From Diploscapter coronatus (taxonomy: Eukaryota; Nematoda; Chromadorea; Rhabditida; Rhabditidae): DNA of 64,000 nt. How positions within the stretch are numbered: the stretch's first letter is position 1; the number at the start of each line of letters is the position of its first letter. A model generated the notes under the pieces. The model was not told the DNA's origin. It was given only the letters and a program-made list of their open reading frames with translations, and did no database searches. Positions 30,201-45,200 of the stretch are shown piece by piece. The stretch spans positions 6,277,249 to 6,341,248 of the forward strand of contig OZ038423.1 of the NCBI GenBank assembly GCA_964036155.1, read 5' to 3'. The translations under genes were made by a program, and so were the position numbers.

Positions 30201-33200
30201 GTCGATGGAGTGGTAGTCGACGTGGATGGAGTGGTGGTCGACGTGGATGGCGTCTAAAATCGCCATGCTCACACTCGAGAATGCAAAATGTCAATTTTCG
30301 TCAGTACTACTGTGTTTTGAGTCACTCGGAAAATGCAATGAATTAATTCACTTACAGTAGTACTAGTCGATGGAGTGGTGGTCGACGTGGATGGCGCCTA
30401 AAATCGCCATGCTCACACTCGAGAATGCAAAATGTCAATTTTCGTCAGTACTACTGTGTTTTGGATCACTCGGAAAATGCAATGAATTAATTCACTTACA
30501 GTAGTACTAGTTGATGGAGTGGTGGTCGACGTGGATGGAGTCGTAGTCGACGTGGATGGCGTCTAAAATCGCCATGCTCACACTCGAGAATGCAAAATGT
30601 CAATTTTCGTCAGTACTACTGTGTTTTGGATCACTCGGAAAATGCAATGAATTAATTCACTTACAGTAGTACTAGTTGATGGAGTGGTGGTCGACGTGGA
30701 TGGCGTCTAAAATCGCCATGCTCACACTCGAGAATGCAAAATGTCAATTTTCGTCAGTACTACTGTGTTTTGGATCACTCGGAAAATGCAATGAATTAAT
30801 TCACTTACAGTAGTACTAGTCGATGGAGTGGTGGTCGACGTGGATGGCGTCTAAAATCGCCATGCTCACAACACTCGAGAATGCAAAATGTCAATTTTCG
30901 TCAGTACTACTGTGTTTTGGATCACTCGGAAAATGCAATGAATTAATTCACTTACAGTAGTACTAGTCGATGGAGTGGTGGTCGACGTGGATGGCGTCTA
31001 AAATCGCCATGCTCACAACACTCGAGAATGCAAAATGTCAATTTTCGTCAGTACTACTGTGTTTTGGATCACTCGGAAAATGCAATGAATTAATTCACTT
31101 ACAGTAGTACTAGTCGATGGAGTGGTAGTCGACGTGGATGGAGTGGTGGTCGACGTGGATGGCGTCTAAAATCGCCATGCTCACACTCGAGAATGCAAAA
31201 TGTCAATTTTCGTCAGTACTACTGTGTTTTGGATCACTCGGAAAATGCAATGAATTAATTCACTTACAGTAGTACTAGTTGATGGAGTGGTGGTCGACGT
31301 GGATGGCGTCTAAAATCGCCATGCTCACACTCGAGCATGCAAAATGTCAATTTTCGTCAGTACTACTGTGTTTTGGATCACTCGGAAAATGCAATGAATT
31401 AATTCACTTACAGTAGTACTAGTCGATGGAGTGGTGGTCGACGTGGATGGCGTCTAAAATCGCCATGCTCACAACACTCGAGAATGCAAAATGTCAATTT
31501 TCGTCAGTACTACTGTGTTTTGGATCACTCGGAAAATGCAATGAATTAATTCACTTACAGTAGTACTAGTCGATGGAGTGGTGGTCGACGTGGATGGAGT
31601 CGTAGTCGACGTGGATGGCGTCTAAAATCGCCATGCTCACAACACTCGAGAATGCAAAATGTCAATTTTCGTCAGTACTACTGTGTTTTGGATCACTCGG
31701 AAAATGCAATGAATTAATTCACTTACAGTAGTACTAGTCGATGGAGTGGTGGTCGACGTGGATGGAGTGGTGGTCGACGTGGATGGCGTCTAAAATCGCC
31801 ATGCTCACAACACTCGAGAATGCAAAATGTCAATTTTCGTCAGTACTACTGTGTTTTGGGTCACTCGGAAAATGCAATGAATTAATTCACGCTTACAGTA
31901 GTACTAGTCGATGGAGTGGTAGTCGACGTGGATGGTGTGGTGGTCGACGTGGATGGTGTGGTGGTCGACGTGGATGGTGTGGTGGTCGACGTGGATGGAG
32001 TCGTAGTCGACGTGGATGGCGTCTAAAATCGCCATGCTCACACTCGAGAATGCAAAATGTCAATTTTCGTCAGTACTACTGTGTTTTGAGTCACTCGGAA
32101 AATGCAATGAATTAATTCACTTACAGTAGTACTAGTCGATGGTGTGGTGGTCGACGTGGATGGAGTGGTGGTCGACGTGGATGGCGTCTAAAATCGCCAT
32201 GCTCACAACACTCGAGAATGCAAAATGTCAATTTTCGTCAGTACTACTGTGTTTTGGGTCACTCGGAAAATGCAATGAATTAATTCACGCTTACAGTAGT
32301 ACTAGTCGATGGAGTGGTAGTCGACGTGGATGGTGTGGTGGTCGACGTGGATGGTGTGGTGGTCGACGTGGATGGTGTGGTGGTCGACGTGGATGGAGTC
32401 GTAGTCGACGTGGATGGCGTCTAAAATCGCCATGCTCACAACACTCGAGAATGCAAAATGTCAATTTTCGTCAGTACTACTGTGTTTTGAGTCACTCGGA
32501 AAATGCAATGAATTAATTCACTTACAGTAGTACTAGTCGATGGAGTGGTGGTCGACGTGGATGGAGTGGTGGTCGACGTGGATGGCGTCTAAAATCGCCA
32601 TGCTCACACTCGAGAATGCAAAATGTCAATTTTCGTCAGTACTACTGTGTTTTGAGTCACTCGGAAAATGCAATGAATTAATTCACTTACAGTAGTACTA
32701 GTCGATGGAGTGGTGGTCGACGTGGATGGAGTGGTGGTCGACGTGGATGGCGTCTAAAATCGCCATGCTCACACTCGAGAATGCAAAATGTCAATTTTCG
32801 TCAGTACTACTGTGTTTTGAGTCACTCGGAAAATGCAATGAATTAATTCACTTACAGTAGTACTAGTCGATGGAGTGGTGGTCGACGTGGATGGAGTGGT
32901 GGTCGACGTGGATGGTGTGGTGGTCGACGTGGATGGTGTGGTGGTCGACGTGGATGGTGTGGTGGTCGACGTGGATGGTGTGGTGGTCGACGTGGATGGT
33001 GTGGTGGTCGACGTGGATGGTGTGGTGGTCGACGTGGATGGTGTGGTGGTCGACGTGGATGGTGTGGTGGTCGACGTGGATGGTGTGGTGGTCGACGTGG
33101 ATGGTGTGGTGGTCGACGTGGATGGTGTGGTGGTCGACGTGGATGGTGTGGTGGTCGACGTGGATGGTGTGGTGGTCGACGTGGATGGAGTCGTAGTCGA

Positions 33201-36200
33201 CGTGGATGGTGTGGTGGTCGACGTGGATGGTGTGGTGGTCGACGTGGATGGTGTGGTGGTCGACGTGGATGGTGTGGTGGTCGACGTGGATGGAGTCGTA
33301 GTCGACGTGGATGGTGTGGTGGTCGACGTGGATGGTGTGGTGGTCGACGTGGATGGTGTGGTGGTCGACGTGGATGGTGTGGTGGTCGACGTGGATGGAG
33401 TGGTGGTCGACGTGGATGGCGTCTAAAATCGCCATGCTCACACTCGAGAATGCAAAATGTCAATTTTCGTCAGTACTACTGTGTTTTGGATCACTCGGAA
33501 AATGCAATGAATTAATTCACTTACAGTAGTACTAGTCGATGGAGTGGTGGTCGACGTGGATGGAGTGGTGGTCGACGTGGATGGCGTCTAAAATCGCCAT
33601 GCTCACACTCGAGAATGCAAAATGTCAATTTTCGTCAGTACTACTGTGTTTTGGGTCACTCGGAAAATGCAATGAATTAATTCACGCTTACAGTAGTACT
33701 AGTCGATGGAGTGGTGGTCGACGTGGATGGAGTGGTGGTCGACGTGGATGGTGTGGTAGTCGACGTGGATGGTGTGGTGGTCGACGTGGATGGTGTGGTG
33801 GTCGACGTGGATGGTGTGGTGGTCGACGTGGATGGAGTCGTAGTCGACGTGGATGGCGTCTAAAATCGCCATGCTCACAACACTCGAGAATGCAAAATGT
33901 CAATTTTCGTCAGTACTACTGTGTTTTGAGTCACTCGGAAAATGCAATGAATTAATTCACGCTTACAGTAGTACTAGTCGATGGAGTGGTGGTCGACGTG
34001 GATGGAGTGGTGGTCGACGTGGATGGTGTGGTAGTCGACGTGGATGGAGTGGTGGTCGACGTGGATGGCGTCTAAAATCGCCATGCTCACACTCGAGAAT
34101 GCAAAATGTCAATTTTCGTCAGTACTACTGTGTTTTGAGTCACTCGGAAAATGCAATGAATTAATTCACTTACAGTAGTACTAGTCGATGGAGTGGTGGT
34201 CGACGTGGATGGAGTGGTGGTCGACGTGGATGGCGTCTAAAATCGCCATGCTCACACTCGAGAATGCAAAATGTCAATTTTCGTCAGTACTACTGTGTTT
34301 TGAGTCACTCGGAAAATGCAATGAATTAATTCACTTACAGTAGTACTAGTCGATGGAGTGGTGGTCGACGTGGATGGAGTGGTGGTCGACGTGGATGGCG
34401 TCTAAAATCGCCATGCTCACACTCGAGAATGCAAAATGTCAATTTTCGTCAGTACTACTGTGTTTTGGGTCACTCGGAAAATGCAATGAATTAATTCACG
34501 CTTACAGTAGTACTAGTCGATGGAGTGGTAGTCGACGTGGATGGTGTGGTGGTCGACGTGGATGGTGTGGTGGTCGACGTGGATGGTGTGGTGGTCGACG
34601 TGGATGGTGTGGTGGTCGACGTGGATGGAGTGGTAGTCGACGTGGATGGTGTGGTGGTCGACGTGGATGGTGTGGTGGTCGACGTGGATGGTGTGGTGGT
34701 CGACGTGGATGGAGTCGTAGTCGACGTGGATGGCGTCTAAAATCGCCATGCTCACAACACTCGAGAATGCAAAATGTCAATTTTCGTCAGTACTACTGTG
34801 TTTTGAGTCACTCGGAAAATGCAATGAATTAATTCACTTACAGTAGTACTAGTCGATGGAGTGGTGGTCGACGTGGATGGAGTGGTGGTCGACGTGGATG
34901 GCGTCTAAAATCGCCATGCTCACACTCGAGAATGCAAAATGTCAATTTTCGTCAGTACTACTGTGTTTTGGGTCACTCGGAAAATGCAATGAATTAATTC
35001 ACTTACAGTAGTACTAGTCGATGGAGTGGTGGTCGACGTGGATGGAGTGGTGGTCGACGTGGATGGCGTCTAAAATCGCCATGCTCACACTCGAGAATGC
35101 AAAATGTCAATTTTCGTCAGTACTACTGTGTTTTGAGTCACTCGGAAAATGCAATGAATTAATTCACTTACAGTAGTACTAGTCGATGGAGTGGTGGTCG
35201 ACGTGGATGGAGTGGTGGTCGACGTGGATGGCGTCTAAAATCGCCATGCTCACACTCGAGAATGCAAAATGTCAATTTTCGTCAGTACTACTGTGTTTTG
35301 GGTCACTCGGAAAATGCAATGAATTAATTCACGCTTACAGTAGTACTAGTCGATGGAGTGGTAGTCGACGTGGATGGTGTGGTGGTCGACGTGGATGGTG
35401 TGGTGGTCGACGTGGATGGTGTGGTGGTCGACGTGGATGGTGTGGTGGTCGACGTGGATGGAGTCGTAGTCGACGTGGATGGCGTCTAAAATCGCCATGC
35501 TCACAACACTCGAGAATGCAAAATGTCAATTTTCGTCAGTACTACTGTGTTTTGGGTCACTCGGAAAATGCAATGAATTAATTCACGCTTACAGTAGTAC
35601 TAGTCGATGGAGTGGTGGTCGACGTGGATGGAGTGGTGGTCGACGTGGATGGTGTGGTAGTCGACGTGGATGGTGTGGTGGTCGACGTGGATGGTGTGGT
35701 GGTCGACGTGGATGGTGTGGTGGTCGACGTGGATGGCGTCTAAAATCGCCATGCTCACACTCGAGAATGCAAAATGTCAATTTTCGTCAGTACTACTGTG
35801 TTTTGGATCACTCGGAAAATGCAATGAATTAATTCACTTACAGTAGTACTAGTCGATGGAGTGGTAGTCGACGTGGATGGAGTGGTGGTCGACGTGGATG
35901 GCGTCTAAAATCGCCATGCTCACACTCGAGAATGCAAAATGTCAATTTTCGTCAGTACTACTGTGTTTTGGATCACTCGGAAAATGCAATGAATTAATTC
36001 ACTTACAGTAGTACTAGTCGATGGAGTGGTAGTCGACGTGGATGGAGTGGTGGTCGACGTGGATGGCGTCTAAAATCGCCATGCTCACACTCGAGAATGC
36101 AAAATGTCAATTTTCGTCAGTACTACTGTGTTTTGGATCACTCGGAAAATGCAATGAATTAATTCACTTACAGTAGTACTAGTCGATGGAGTGGTAGTCG

Positions 36201-39200
36201 ACGTGGATGGCGTCTAAAATCGCCATGCTCACACTCGAGAATGCAAAATGTCAATTTTCGTCAGTACTACTGTGTTTTGAGTCACTCGGAAAATGCAATG
36301 AATTAATTCACTTACAGTAGTACTAGTCGATGGAGTGGTGGTCGACGTGGATGGCGTCTAAAATCGCCATGCTCACAACACTCGAGAATGCAAAATGTCA
36401 ATTTTCGTCAGTACTACTGTGTTTTGGATCACTCGGAAAATGCAATGAATTAATTCACTTACAGTAGTACTAGTCGATGGAGTGGTGGTCGACGTGGATG
36501 GTGTGGTGGTCGACGTGGATGGAGTCGTAGTCGACGTGGATGGCGTCTAAAATCGCCATGCTCACAACACTCGAGAATGCAAAATGTCAATTTTCGTCAG
36601 TACTACTGTGTTTTGAGTCACTCGGAAAATGCAATGAATTAATTCACTTACAGTAGTACTAGTCGATGGAGTGGTGGTCGACGTGGATGGAGTGGTGGTC
36701 GACGTGGATGGCGTCTAAAATCGCCATGCTCACACTCGAGAATGCAAAATGTCAATTTTCGTCAGTACTACTGTGTTTTGAGTCACTCGGAAAATGCAAT
36801 GAATTAATTCACTTACAGTAGTACTAGTCGATGGAGTGGTGGTCGACGTGGATGGAGTGGTGGTCGACGTGGATGGAGTGGTGGTCGACGTGGATGGCGT
36901 CTAAAATCGCCATGCTCACACTCGAGAATGCAAAATGTCAATTTTCGTCAGTACTACTGTGTTTTGAGTCACTCGGAAAATGCAATGAATTAATTCACTT
37001 ACAGTAGTACTAGTCGATGGTGTGGTGGTCGACGTGGATGGAGTGGTGGTCGACGTGGATGGCGTCTAAAATCGCCATGCTCACAACACTCGAGAATGCA
37101 AAATGTCAATTTTCGTCAGTACTACTGTGTTTTGGGTCACTCGGAAAATGCAATGAATTAATTCACGCTTACAGTAGTACTAGTCGATGGAGTGGTAGTC
37201 GACGTGGATGGTGTGGTGGTCGACGTGGATGGTGTGGTGGTCGACGTGGATGGTGTGGTGGTCGACGTGGATGGAGTCGTAGTCGACGTGGATGGCGTCT
37301 AAAATCGCCATGCTCACAACACTCGAGAATGCAAAATGTCAATTTTCGTCAGTACTACTGTGTTTTGAGTCACTCGGAAAATGCAATGAATTAATTCACT
37401 TACAGTAGTACTAGTCGATGGAGTGGTGGTCGACGTGGATGGAGTGGTGGTCGACGTGGATGGCGTCTAAAATCGCCATGCTCACACTCGAGAATGCAAA
37501 ATGTCAATTTTCGTCAGTACTACTGTGTTTTGGGTCACTCGGAAAATGCAATGAATTAATTCACGCTTACAGTAGTACTAGTCGATGGAGTGGTAGTCGA
37601 CGTGGATGGTGTGGTGGTCGACGTGGATGGTGTGGTGGTCGACGTGGATGGTGTGGTGGTCGACGTGGATGGTGTGGTGGTCGACGTGGATGGAGTCGTA
37701 GTCGACGTGGATGGTGTGGTGGTCGACGTGGATGGTGTGGTGGTCGACGTGGATGGTGTGGTGGTCGACGTGGATGGAGTGGTGGTCGACGTGGATGGCG
37801 TCTAAAATCGCCATGCTCACACTCGAGAATGCAAAATGTCAATTTTCGTCAGTACTACTGTGTTTTGGATCACTCGGAAAATGCAATGAATTAATTCACT
37901 TACAGTAGTACTAGTCGATGGAGTGGTGGTCGACGTGGATGGAGTGGTGGTCGACGTGGATGGCGTCTAAAATCGCCATGCTCACACTCGAGAATGCAAA
38001 ATGTCAATTTTCGTCAGTACTACTGTGTTTTGGGTCACTCGGAAAATGCAATGAATTAATTCACGCTTACAGTAGTACTAGTCGATGGAGTGGTGGTCGA
38101 CGTGGATGGTGTGGTAGTCGACGTGGATGGTGTGGTGGTCGACGTGGATGGTGTGGTGGTCGACGTGGATGGTGTGGTGGTCGACGTGGATGGAGTCGTA
38201 GTCGACGTGGATGGCGTCTAAAATCGCCATGCTCACAACACTCGAGAATGCAAAATGTCAATTTTCGTCAGTACTACTGTGTTTTGAGTCACTCGGAAAA
38301 TGCAATGAATTAATTCACGCTTACAGTAGTACTAGTCGATGGAGTGGTGGTCGACGTGGATGGAGTGGTGGTCGACGTGGATGGAGTGGTGGTCGACGTG
38401 GATGGTGTGGTAGTCGACGTGGATGGAGTGGTGGTCGACGTGGATGGCGTCTAAAATCGCCATGCTCACACTCGAGAATGCAAAATGTCAATTTTCGTCA
38501 GTACTACTGTGTTTTGAGTCACTCGGAAAATGCAATGAATTAATTCACTTACAGTAGTACTAGTCGATGGAGTGGTGGTCGACGTGGATGGAGTGGTGGT
38601 CGACGTGGATGGCGTCTAAAATCGCCATGCTCACACTCGAGAATGCAAAATGTCAATTTTCGTCAGTACTACTGTGTTTTGAGTCACTCGGAAAATGCAA
38701 TGAATTAATTCACTTACAGTAGTACTAGTCGATGGAGTGGTGGTCGACGTGGATGGAGTGGTGGTCGACGTGGATGGTGTGGTGGTCGACGTGGATGGTG
38801 TGGTGGTCGACGTGGATGGTGTGGTGGTCGACGTGGATGGTGTGGTGGTCGACGTGGATGGAGTGGTGGTCGACGTGGATGGTGTGGTGGTCGACGTGGA
38901 TGGTGTGGTGGTCGACGTGGATGGAGTGGTGGTCGACGTGGATGGCGTCTAAAATCGCCATGCTCACACTCGAGAATGCAAAATGTCAATTTTCGTCAGT
39001 ACTACTGTGTTTTGGATCACTCGGAAAATGCAATGAATTAATTCACTTACAGTAGTACTAGTCGATGGAGTGGTGGTCGACGTGGATGGAGTGGTGGTCG
39101 ACGTGGATGGCGTCTAAAATCGCCATGCTCACACTCGAGAATGCAAAATGTCAATTTTCGTCAGTACTACTGTGTTTTGAGTCACTCGGAAAATGCAATG

Positions 39201-42200
39201 AATTAATTCACTTACAGTAGTACTAGTCGATGGAGTGGTGGTCGACGTGGATGGAGTGGTGGTCGACGTGGATGGCGTCTAAAATCGCCATGCTCACACT
39301 CGAGAATGCAAAATGTCAATTTTCGTCAGTACTACTGTGTTTTGGATCACTCGGAAAATGCAATGAATTAATTCACTTACAGTAGTACTAGTCGATGGAG
39401 TGGTAGTCGACGTGGATGGCGTCTAAAATCGCCATGCTCACACTCGAGAATGCAAAATGTCAATTTTCGTCAGTACTACTGTGTTTTGGATCACTCGGAA
39501 AATGCAATGAATTAATTCACTTACAGTAGTACTGGTCGACGGAGTGCTGGTGGTCGACGTGGATGGAGTGGTGGTCGACGTGGATGGTGTGGTAGTCGAC
39601 GTGGATGGTGTGGTGGTCGACGTGGATGGTGTGGTGGTCGACGTGGATGGAGTCGTAGTCGACGTGGATGGCGTCTAAAATCGCCATGCTCACAACACTC
39701 GAGAATGCAAAATGTCAATTTTCGTCAGTACTACTGTGTTTTGGATCACTCGGAAAATGCAATGAATTAATTCACTTACAGTAGTACTAGTCGATGGAGT
39801 GGTGGTCGACGTGGATGGCGTCTAAAATCGCCATGCTCACACTCGAGAATGCAAAATGTCAATTTTCGTCAGTACTACTGTGTTTTGGATCACTCGGAAA
39901 ATGCAATGAATTAATTCACTTACAGTAGTACTAGTCGATGGAGTGGTGGTCGACGTGGATGGCGTCTAAAATCGCCATGCTCACAACACTCGAGAATGCA
40001 AAATGTCAATTTTCGTCAGTACTACTGTGTTTTGGATCACTCGGAAAATGCAATGAATTAATTCACTTACAGTAGTACTAGTCGATGGAGTGGTAGTCGA
40101 CGTGGATGGAGTGGTGGTCGACGTGGATGGCGTCTAAAATCGCCATGCTCACACTCGAGAATGCAAAATGTCAATTTTCGTCAGTACTACTGTGTTTTGG
40201 ATCACTCGGAAAATGCAATGAATTAATTCACTTACAGTAGTACTAGTTGATGGAGTGGTGGTCGACGTGGATGGCGTCTAAAATCGCCATGCTCACACTC
40301 GAGAATGCAAAATGTCAATTTTCGTCAGTACTACTGTGTTTTGGATCACTCGGAAAATGCAATGAATTAATTCACTTACAGTAGTACTAGTCGATGGAGT
40401 GGTGGTCGACGTGGATGGCGTCTAAAATCGCCATGCTCACAACACTCGAGAATGCAAAATGTCAATTTTCGTCAGTACTACTGTGTTTTGGATCACTCGG
40501 AAAATGCAATGAATTAATTCACTTACAGTAGTACTAGTCGATGGAGTGGTAGTCGACGTGGATGGAGTGGTGGTCGACGTGGATGGCGTCTAAAATCGCC
40601 ATGCTCACACTCGAGAATGCAAAATGTCAATTTTCGTCAGTACTACTGTGTTTTGGATCACTCGGAAAATGCAATGAATTAATTCACTTACAGTAGTACT
40701 AGTTGATGGAGTGGTGGTCGACGTGGATGGCGTCTAAAATCGCCATGCTCACACTCGAGAATGCAAAATGTCAATTTTCGTCAGTACTACTGTGTTTTGG
40801 ATCACTCGGAAAATGCAATGAATTAATTCACTTACAGTAGTACTAGTTGATGGAGTGGTGGTCGACGTGGATGGCGTCTAAAATCGCCATGCTCACACTC
40901 GAGAATGCAAAATGTCAATTTTCGTCAGTACTACTGTGTTTTGGATCACTCGGAAAATGCAATGAATTAATTCACTTACAGTAGTACTAGTCGATGGAGT
41001 GGTAGTCGACGTGGATGGAGTGGTGGTCGACGTGGATGGCGTCTAAAATCGCCATGCTCACACTCGAGAATGCAAAATGTCAATTTTCGTCAGTACTACT
41101 GTGTTTTGGATCACTCGGAAAATGCAATGAATTAATTCACTTACAGTAGTACTAGTCGATGGAGTGGTAGTCGACGTGGATGGCGTCTAAAATCGCCATG
41201 CTCACACTCGAGAATGCAAAATGTCAATTTTCGTCAGTACTACTGTGTTTTGGATCACTCGGAAAATGCAATGAATTAATTCACTTACAGTAGTACTAGT
41301 CGATGGAGTGGTGGTCGACGTGGATGGCGTCTAAAATCGCCATGCTCACAACACTCGAGAATGCAAAATGTCAATTTTCGTCAGTACTACTGTGTTTTGG
41401 ATCACTCGGAAAATGCAATGAATTAATTCACTTACAGTAGTACTAGTCGATGGAGTGGTGGTCGACGTGGATGGTGTGGTGGTCGACGTGGATGGAGTCG
41501 TAGTCGACGTGGATGGCGTCTAAAATCGCCATGCTCACACTCGAGAATGCAAAATGTCAATTTTCGTCAGTACTACTGTGTTTTGAGTCACTCGGAAAAT
41601 GCAATGAATTAATTCACTTACAGTAGTACTAGTCGATGGAGTGGTGGTCGACGTGGATGGAGTGGTGGTCGACGTGGATGGCGTCTAAAATCGCCATGCT
41701 CACACTCGAGAATGCAAAATGTCAATTTTCGTCAGTACTACTGTGTTTTGAGTCACTCGGAAAATGCAATGAATTAATTCACTTACAGTAGTACTAGTCG
41801 ATGGAGTGGTGGTCGACGTGGATGGAGTGGTGGTCGACGTGGATGGCGTCTAAAATCGCCATGCTCACAACACTCGAGAATGCAAAATGTCAATTTTCGT
41901 CAGTACTACTGTGTTTTGAGTCACTCGGAAAATGCAATGAATTAATTCACTTACAGTAGTACTAGTCGATGGAGTGGTGGTCGACGTGGATGGAGTGGTG
42001 GTCGACGTGGATGGCGTCTAAAATCGCCATGCTCACAACACTCGAGAATGCAAAATGTCAATTTTCGTCAGTACTACTGTGTTTTGAGTCACTCGGAAAA
42101 TGCAATGAATTAATTCACTTACAGTAGTACTAGTCGATGGAGTGGTGGTCGACGTGGATGGAGTGGTGGTCGACGTGGATGGAGTGGTGGTCGACGTGGA

Positions 42201-45200
42201 TGGCGTCTAAAATCGCCATGCTCACACTCGAGAATGCAAAATGTCAATTTTCGTCAGTACTACTGTGTTTTGGGTCACTCGGAAAATGCAATGAATTAAT
42301 TCACTTACAGTAGTACTAGTCGATGGAGTGGTGGTCGACGTGGATGGAGTGGTGGTCGACGTGGATGGCGTCTAAAATCGCCATGCTCACACTCGAGAAT
42401 GCAAAATGTCAATTTTCGTCAGTACTACTGTGTTTTGAGTCACTCGGAAAATGCAATGAATTAATTCACTTACAGTAGTACTAGTCGATGGAGTGGTGGT
42501 CGACGTGGATGGTGTGGTGGTCGACGTGGATGGAGTCTAAAATCGCCATGCTCACACTCGAGAATGCAAAATGTCAATTTTCGTCAGTACTACTGTGTTT
42601 TGGGTCACTCGGAAAATGCAATGAATTAATTCACTTACAGTAGTACTAGTCGATGGAGTGGTGGTCGACGTGGATGGTGTGGTGGTCGACGTGGATGGAG
42701 TGGTGGTCGACGTGGATGGAGTGGTGGTCGACGTGGATGGCGTCTAAAATCGCCATGCTCACACTCGAGAATGCAAAATGTCAATTTTCGTCAGTACTAC
42801 TGTGTTTTGGATCACTCGGAAAATGCAATGAATTAATTCACTTACAGTAGTACTAGTTGATGGAGTGGTGGTCGACGTGGATGGCGTCTAAAATCGCCAT
42901 GCTCACACTCGAGAATGCAAAATGTCAATTTTCGTCAGTACTACTGTGTTTTGGATCACTCGGAAAATGCAATGAATTAATTCACTTACAGTAGTACTAG
43001 TCGATGGAGTGGTAGTCGACGTGGATGGAGTGGTGGTCGACGTGGATGGCGTCTAAAATCGCCATGCTCACACTCGAGAATGCAAAATGTCAATTTTCGT
43101 CAGTACTACTGTGTTTTGGATCACTCGGAAAATGCAATGAATTAATTCACTTACAGTAGTACTAGTCGATGGAGTGGTAGTCGACGTGGATGGCGTCTAA
43201 AATCGCCATGCTCACACTCGAGAATGCAAAATGTCAATTTTCGTCAGTACTACTGTGTTTTGGATCACTCGGAAAATGCAATGAATTAATTCACTTACAG
43301 TAGTACTAGTCGATGGAGTGGTGGTCGACGTGGATGGCGTCTAAAATCGCCATGCTCACAACACTCGAGAATGCAAAATGTCAATTTTCGTCAGTACTAC
43401 TGTGTTTTGGATCACTCGGAAAATGCAATGAATTAATTCACTTACAGTAGTACTAGTCGATGGAGTGGTGGTCGACGTGGATGGTGTGGTGGTCGACGTG
43501 GATGGAGTCGTAGTCGACGTGGATGGCGTCTAAAATCGCCATGCTCACACTCGAGAATGCAAAATGTCAATTTTCGTCAGTACTACTGTGTTTTGGATCA
43601 CTCGGAAAATGCAATGAATTAATTCACTTACAGTAGTACTAGTCGATGGAGTGGTGGTCGACGTGGATGGCGTCTAAAATCGCCATGCTCACAACACTCG
43701 AGAATGCAAAATGTCAATTTTCGTCAGTACTACTGTGTTTTGGATCACTCGGAAAATGCAATGAATTAATTCACTTACAGTAGTACTAGTCGATGGAGTG
43801 GTAGTCGACGTGGATGGAGTGGTGGTCGACGTGGATGGCGTCTAAAATCGCCATGCTCACACTCGAGAATGCAAAATGTCAATTTTCGTCAGTACTACTG
43901 TGTTTTGGATCACTCGGAAAATGCAATGAATTAATTCACTTACAGTAGTACTAGTTGATGGAGTGGTGGTCGACGTGGATGGCGTCTAAAATCGCCATGC
44001 TCACACTCGAGAATGCAAAATGTCAATTTTCGTCAGTACTACTGTGTTTTGGATCACTCGGAAAATGCAATGAATTAATTCACTTACAGTAGTACTAGTT
44101 GATGGAGTGGTGGTCGACGTGGATGGCGTCTAAAATCGCCATGCTCACACTCGAGAATGCAAAATGTCAATTTTCGTCAGTACTACTGTGTTTTGGATCA
44201 CTCGGAAAATGCAATGAATTAATTCACTTACAGTAGTACTAGTCGATGGAGTGGTAGTCGACGTGGATGGAGTGGTGGTCGACGTGGATGGCGTCTAAAA
44301 TCGCCATGCTCACACTCGAGAATGCAAAATGTCAATTTTCGTCAGTACTACTGTGTTTTGGATCACTCGGAAAATGCAATGAATTAATTCACTTACAGTA
44401 GTACTAGTCGATGGAGTGGTAGTCGACGTGGATGGCGTCTAAAATCGCCATGCTCACACTCGAGAATGCAAAATGTCAATTTTCGTCAGTACTACTGTGT
44501 TTTGGATCACTCGGAAAATGCAATGAATTAATTCACTTACAGTAGTACTAGTCGATGGAGTGGTGGTCGACGTGGATGGCGTCTAAAATCGCCATGCTCA
44601 CAACACTCGAGAATGCAAAATGTCAATTTTCGTCAGTACTACTGTGTTTTGGATCACTCGGAAAATGCAATGAATTAATTCACTTACAGTAGTACTAGTC
44701 GATGGAGTGGTGGTCGACGTGGATGGTGTGGTGGTCGACGTGGATGGAGTCGTAGTCGACGTGGATGGCGTCTAAAATCGCCATGCTCACACTCGAGAAT
44801 GCAAAATGTCAATTTTCGTCAGTACTACTGTGTTTTGAGTCACTCGGAAAATGCAATGAATTAATTCACTTACAGTAGTACTAGTCGATGGAGTGGTGGT
44901 CGACGTGGATGGAGTGGTGGTCGACGTGGATGGCGTCTAAAATCGCCATGCTCACACTCGAGAATGCAAAATGTCAATTTTCGTCAGTACTACTGTGTTT
45001 TGAGTCACTCGGAAAATGCAATGAATTAATTCACTTACAGTAGTACTAGTCGATGGAGTGGTGGTCGACGTGGATGGAGTGGTGGTCGACGTGGATGGCG
45101 TCTAAAATCGCCATGCTCACAACACTCGAGAATGCAAAATGTCAATTTTCGTCAGTACTACTGTGTTTTGAGTCACTCGGAAAATGCAATGAATTAATTC

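Larger units (their letters stand above)
31741..38560 (-). repeat. Expanded-exon region with block duplication, offset 4878 bp
   Basis: The region is rich in 5-11-heptad exons and in the GTAAGCG donor variant, which is rare elsewhere. The block starting at 32139 recurs at 37017 and stays aligned to 32516/37394, an offset of 4878 bp. The units around 34353 and 33539 have close relatives at 37418 and 37918 with changed heptad numbers, so copying was followed by exon length changes. Confidence 0.7.

Noticed and set aside
32852..33463. Minus-strand frames reading HPRRPPH or IHVDHHT repeats, and plus-strand VVVDVDG repeats
   Set aside because: Frame shadows of the 27-heptad exon. The 21-mer has no stop in most frames. 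Splice phase and neighbouring exons support only TPSTSTT.
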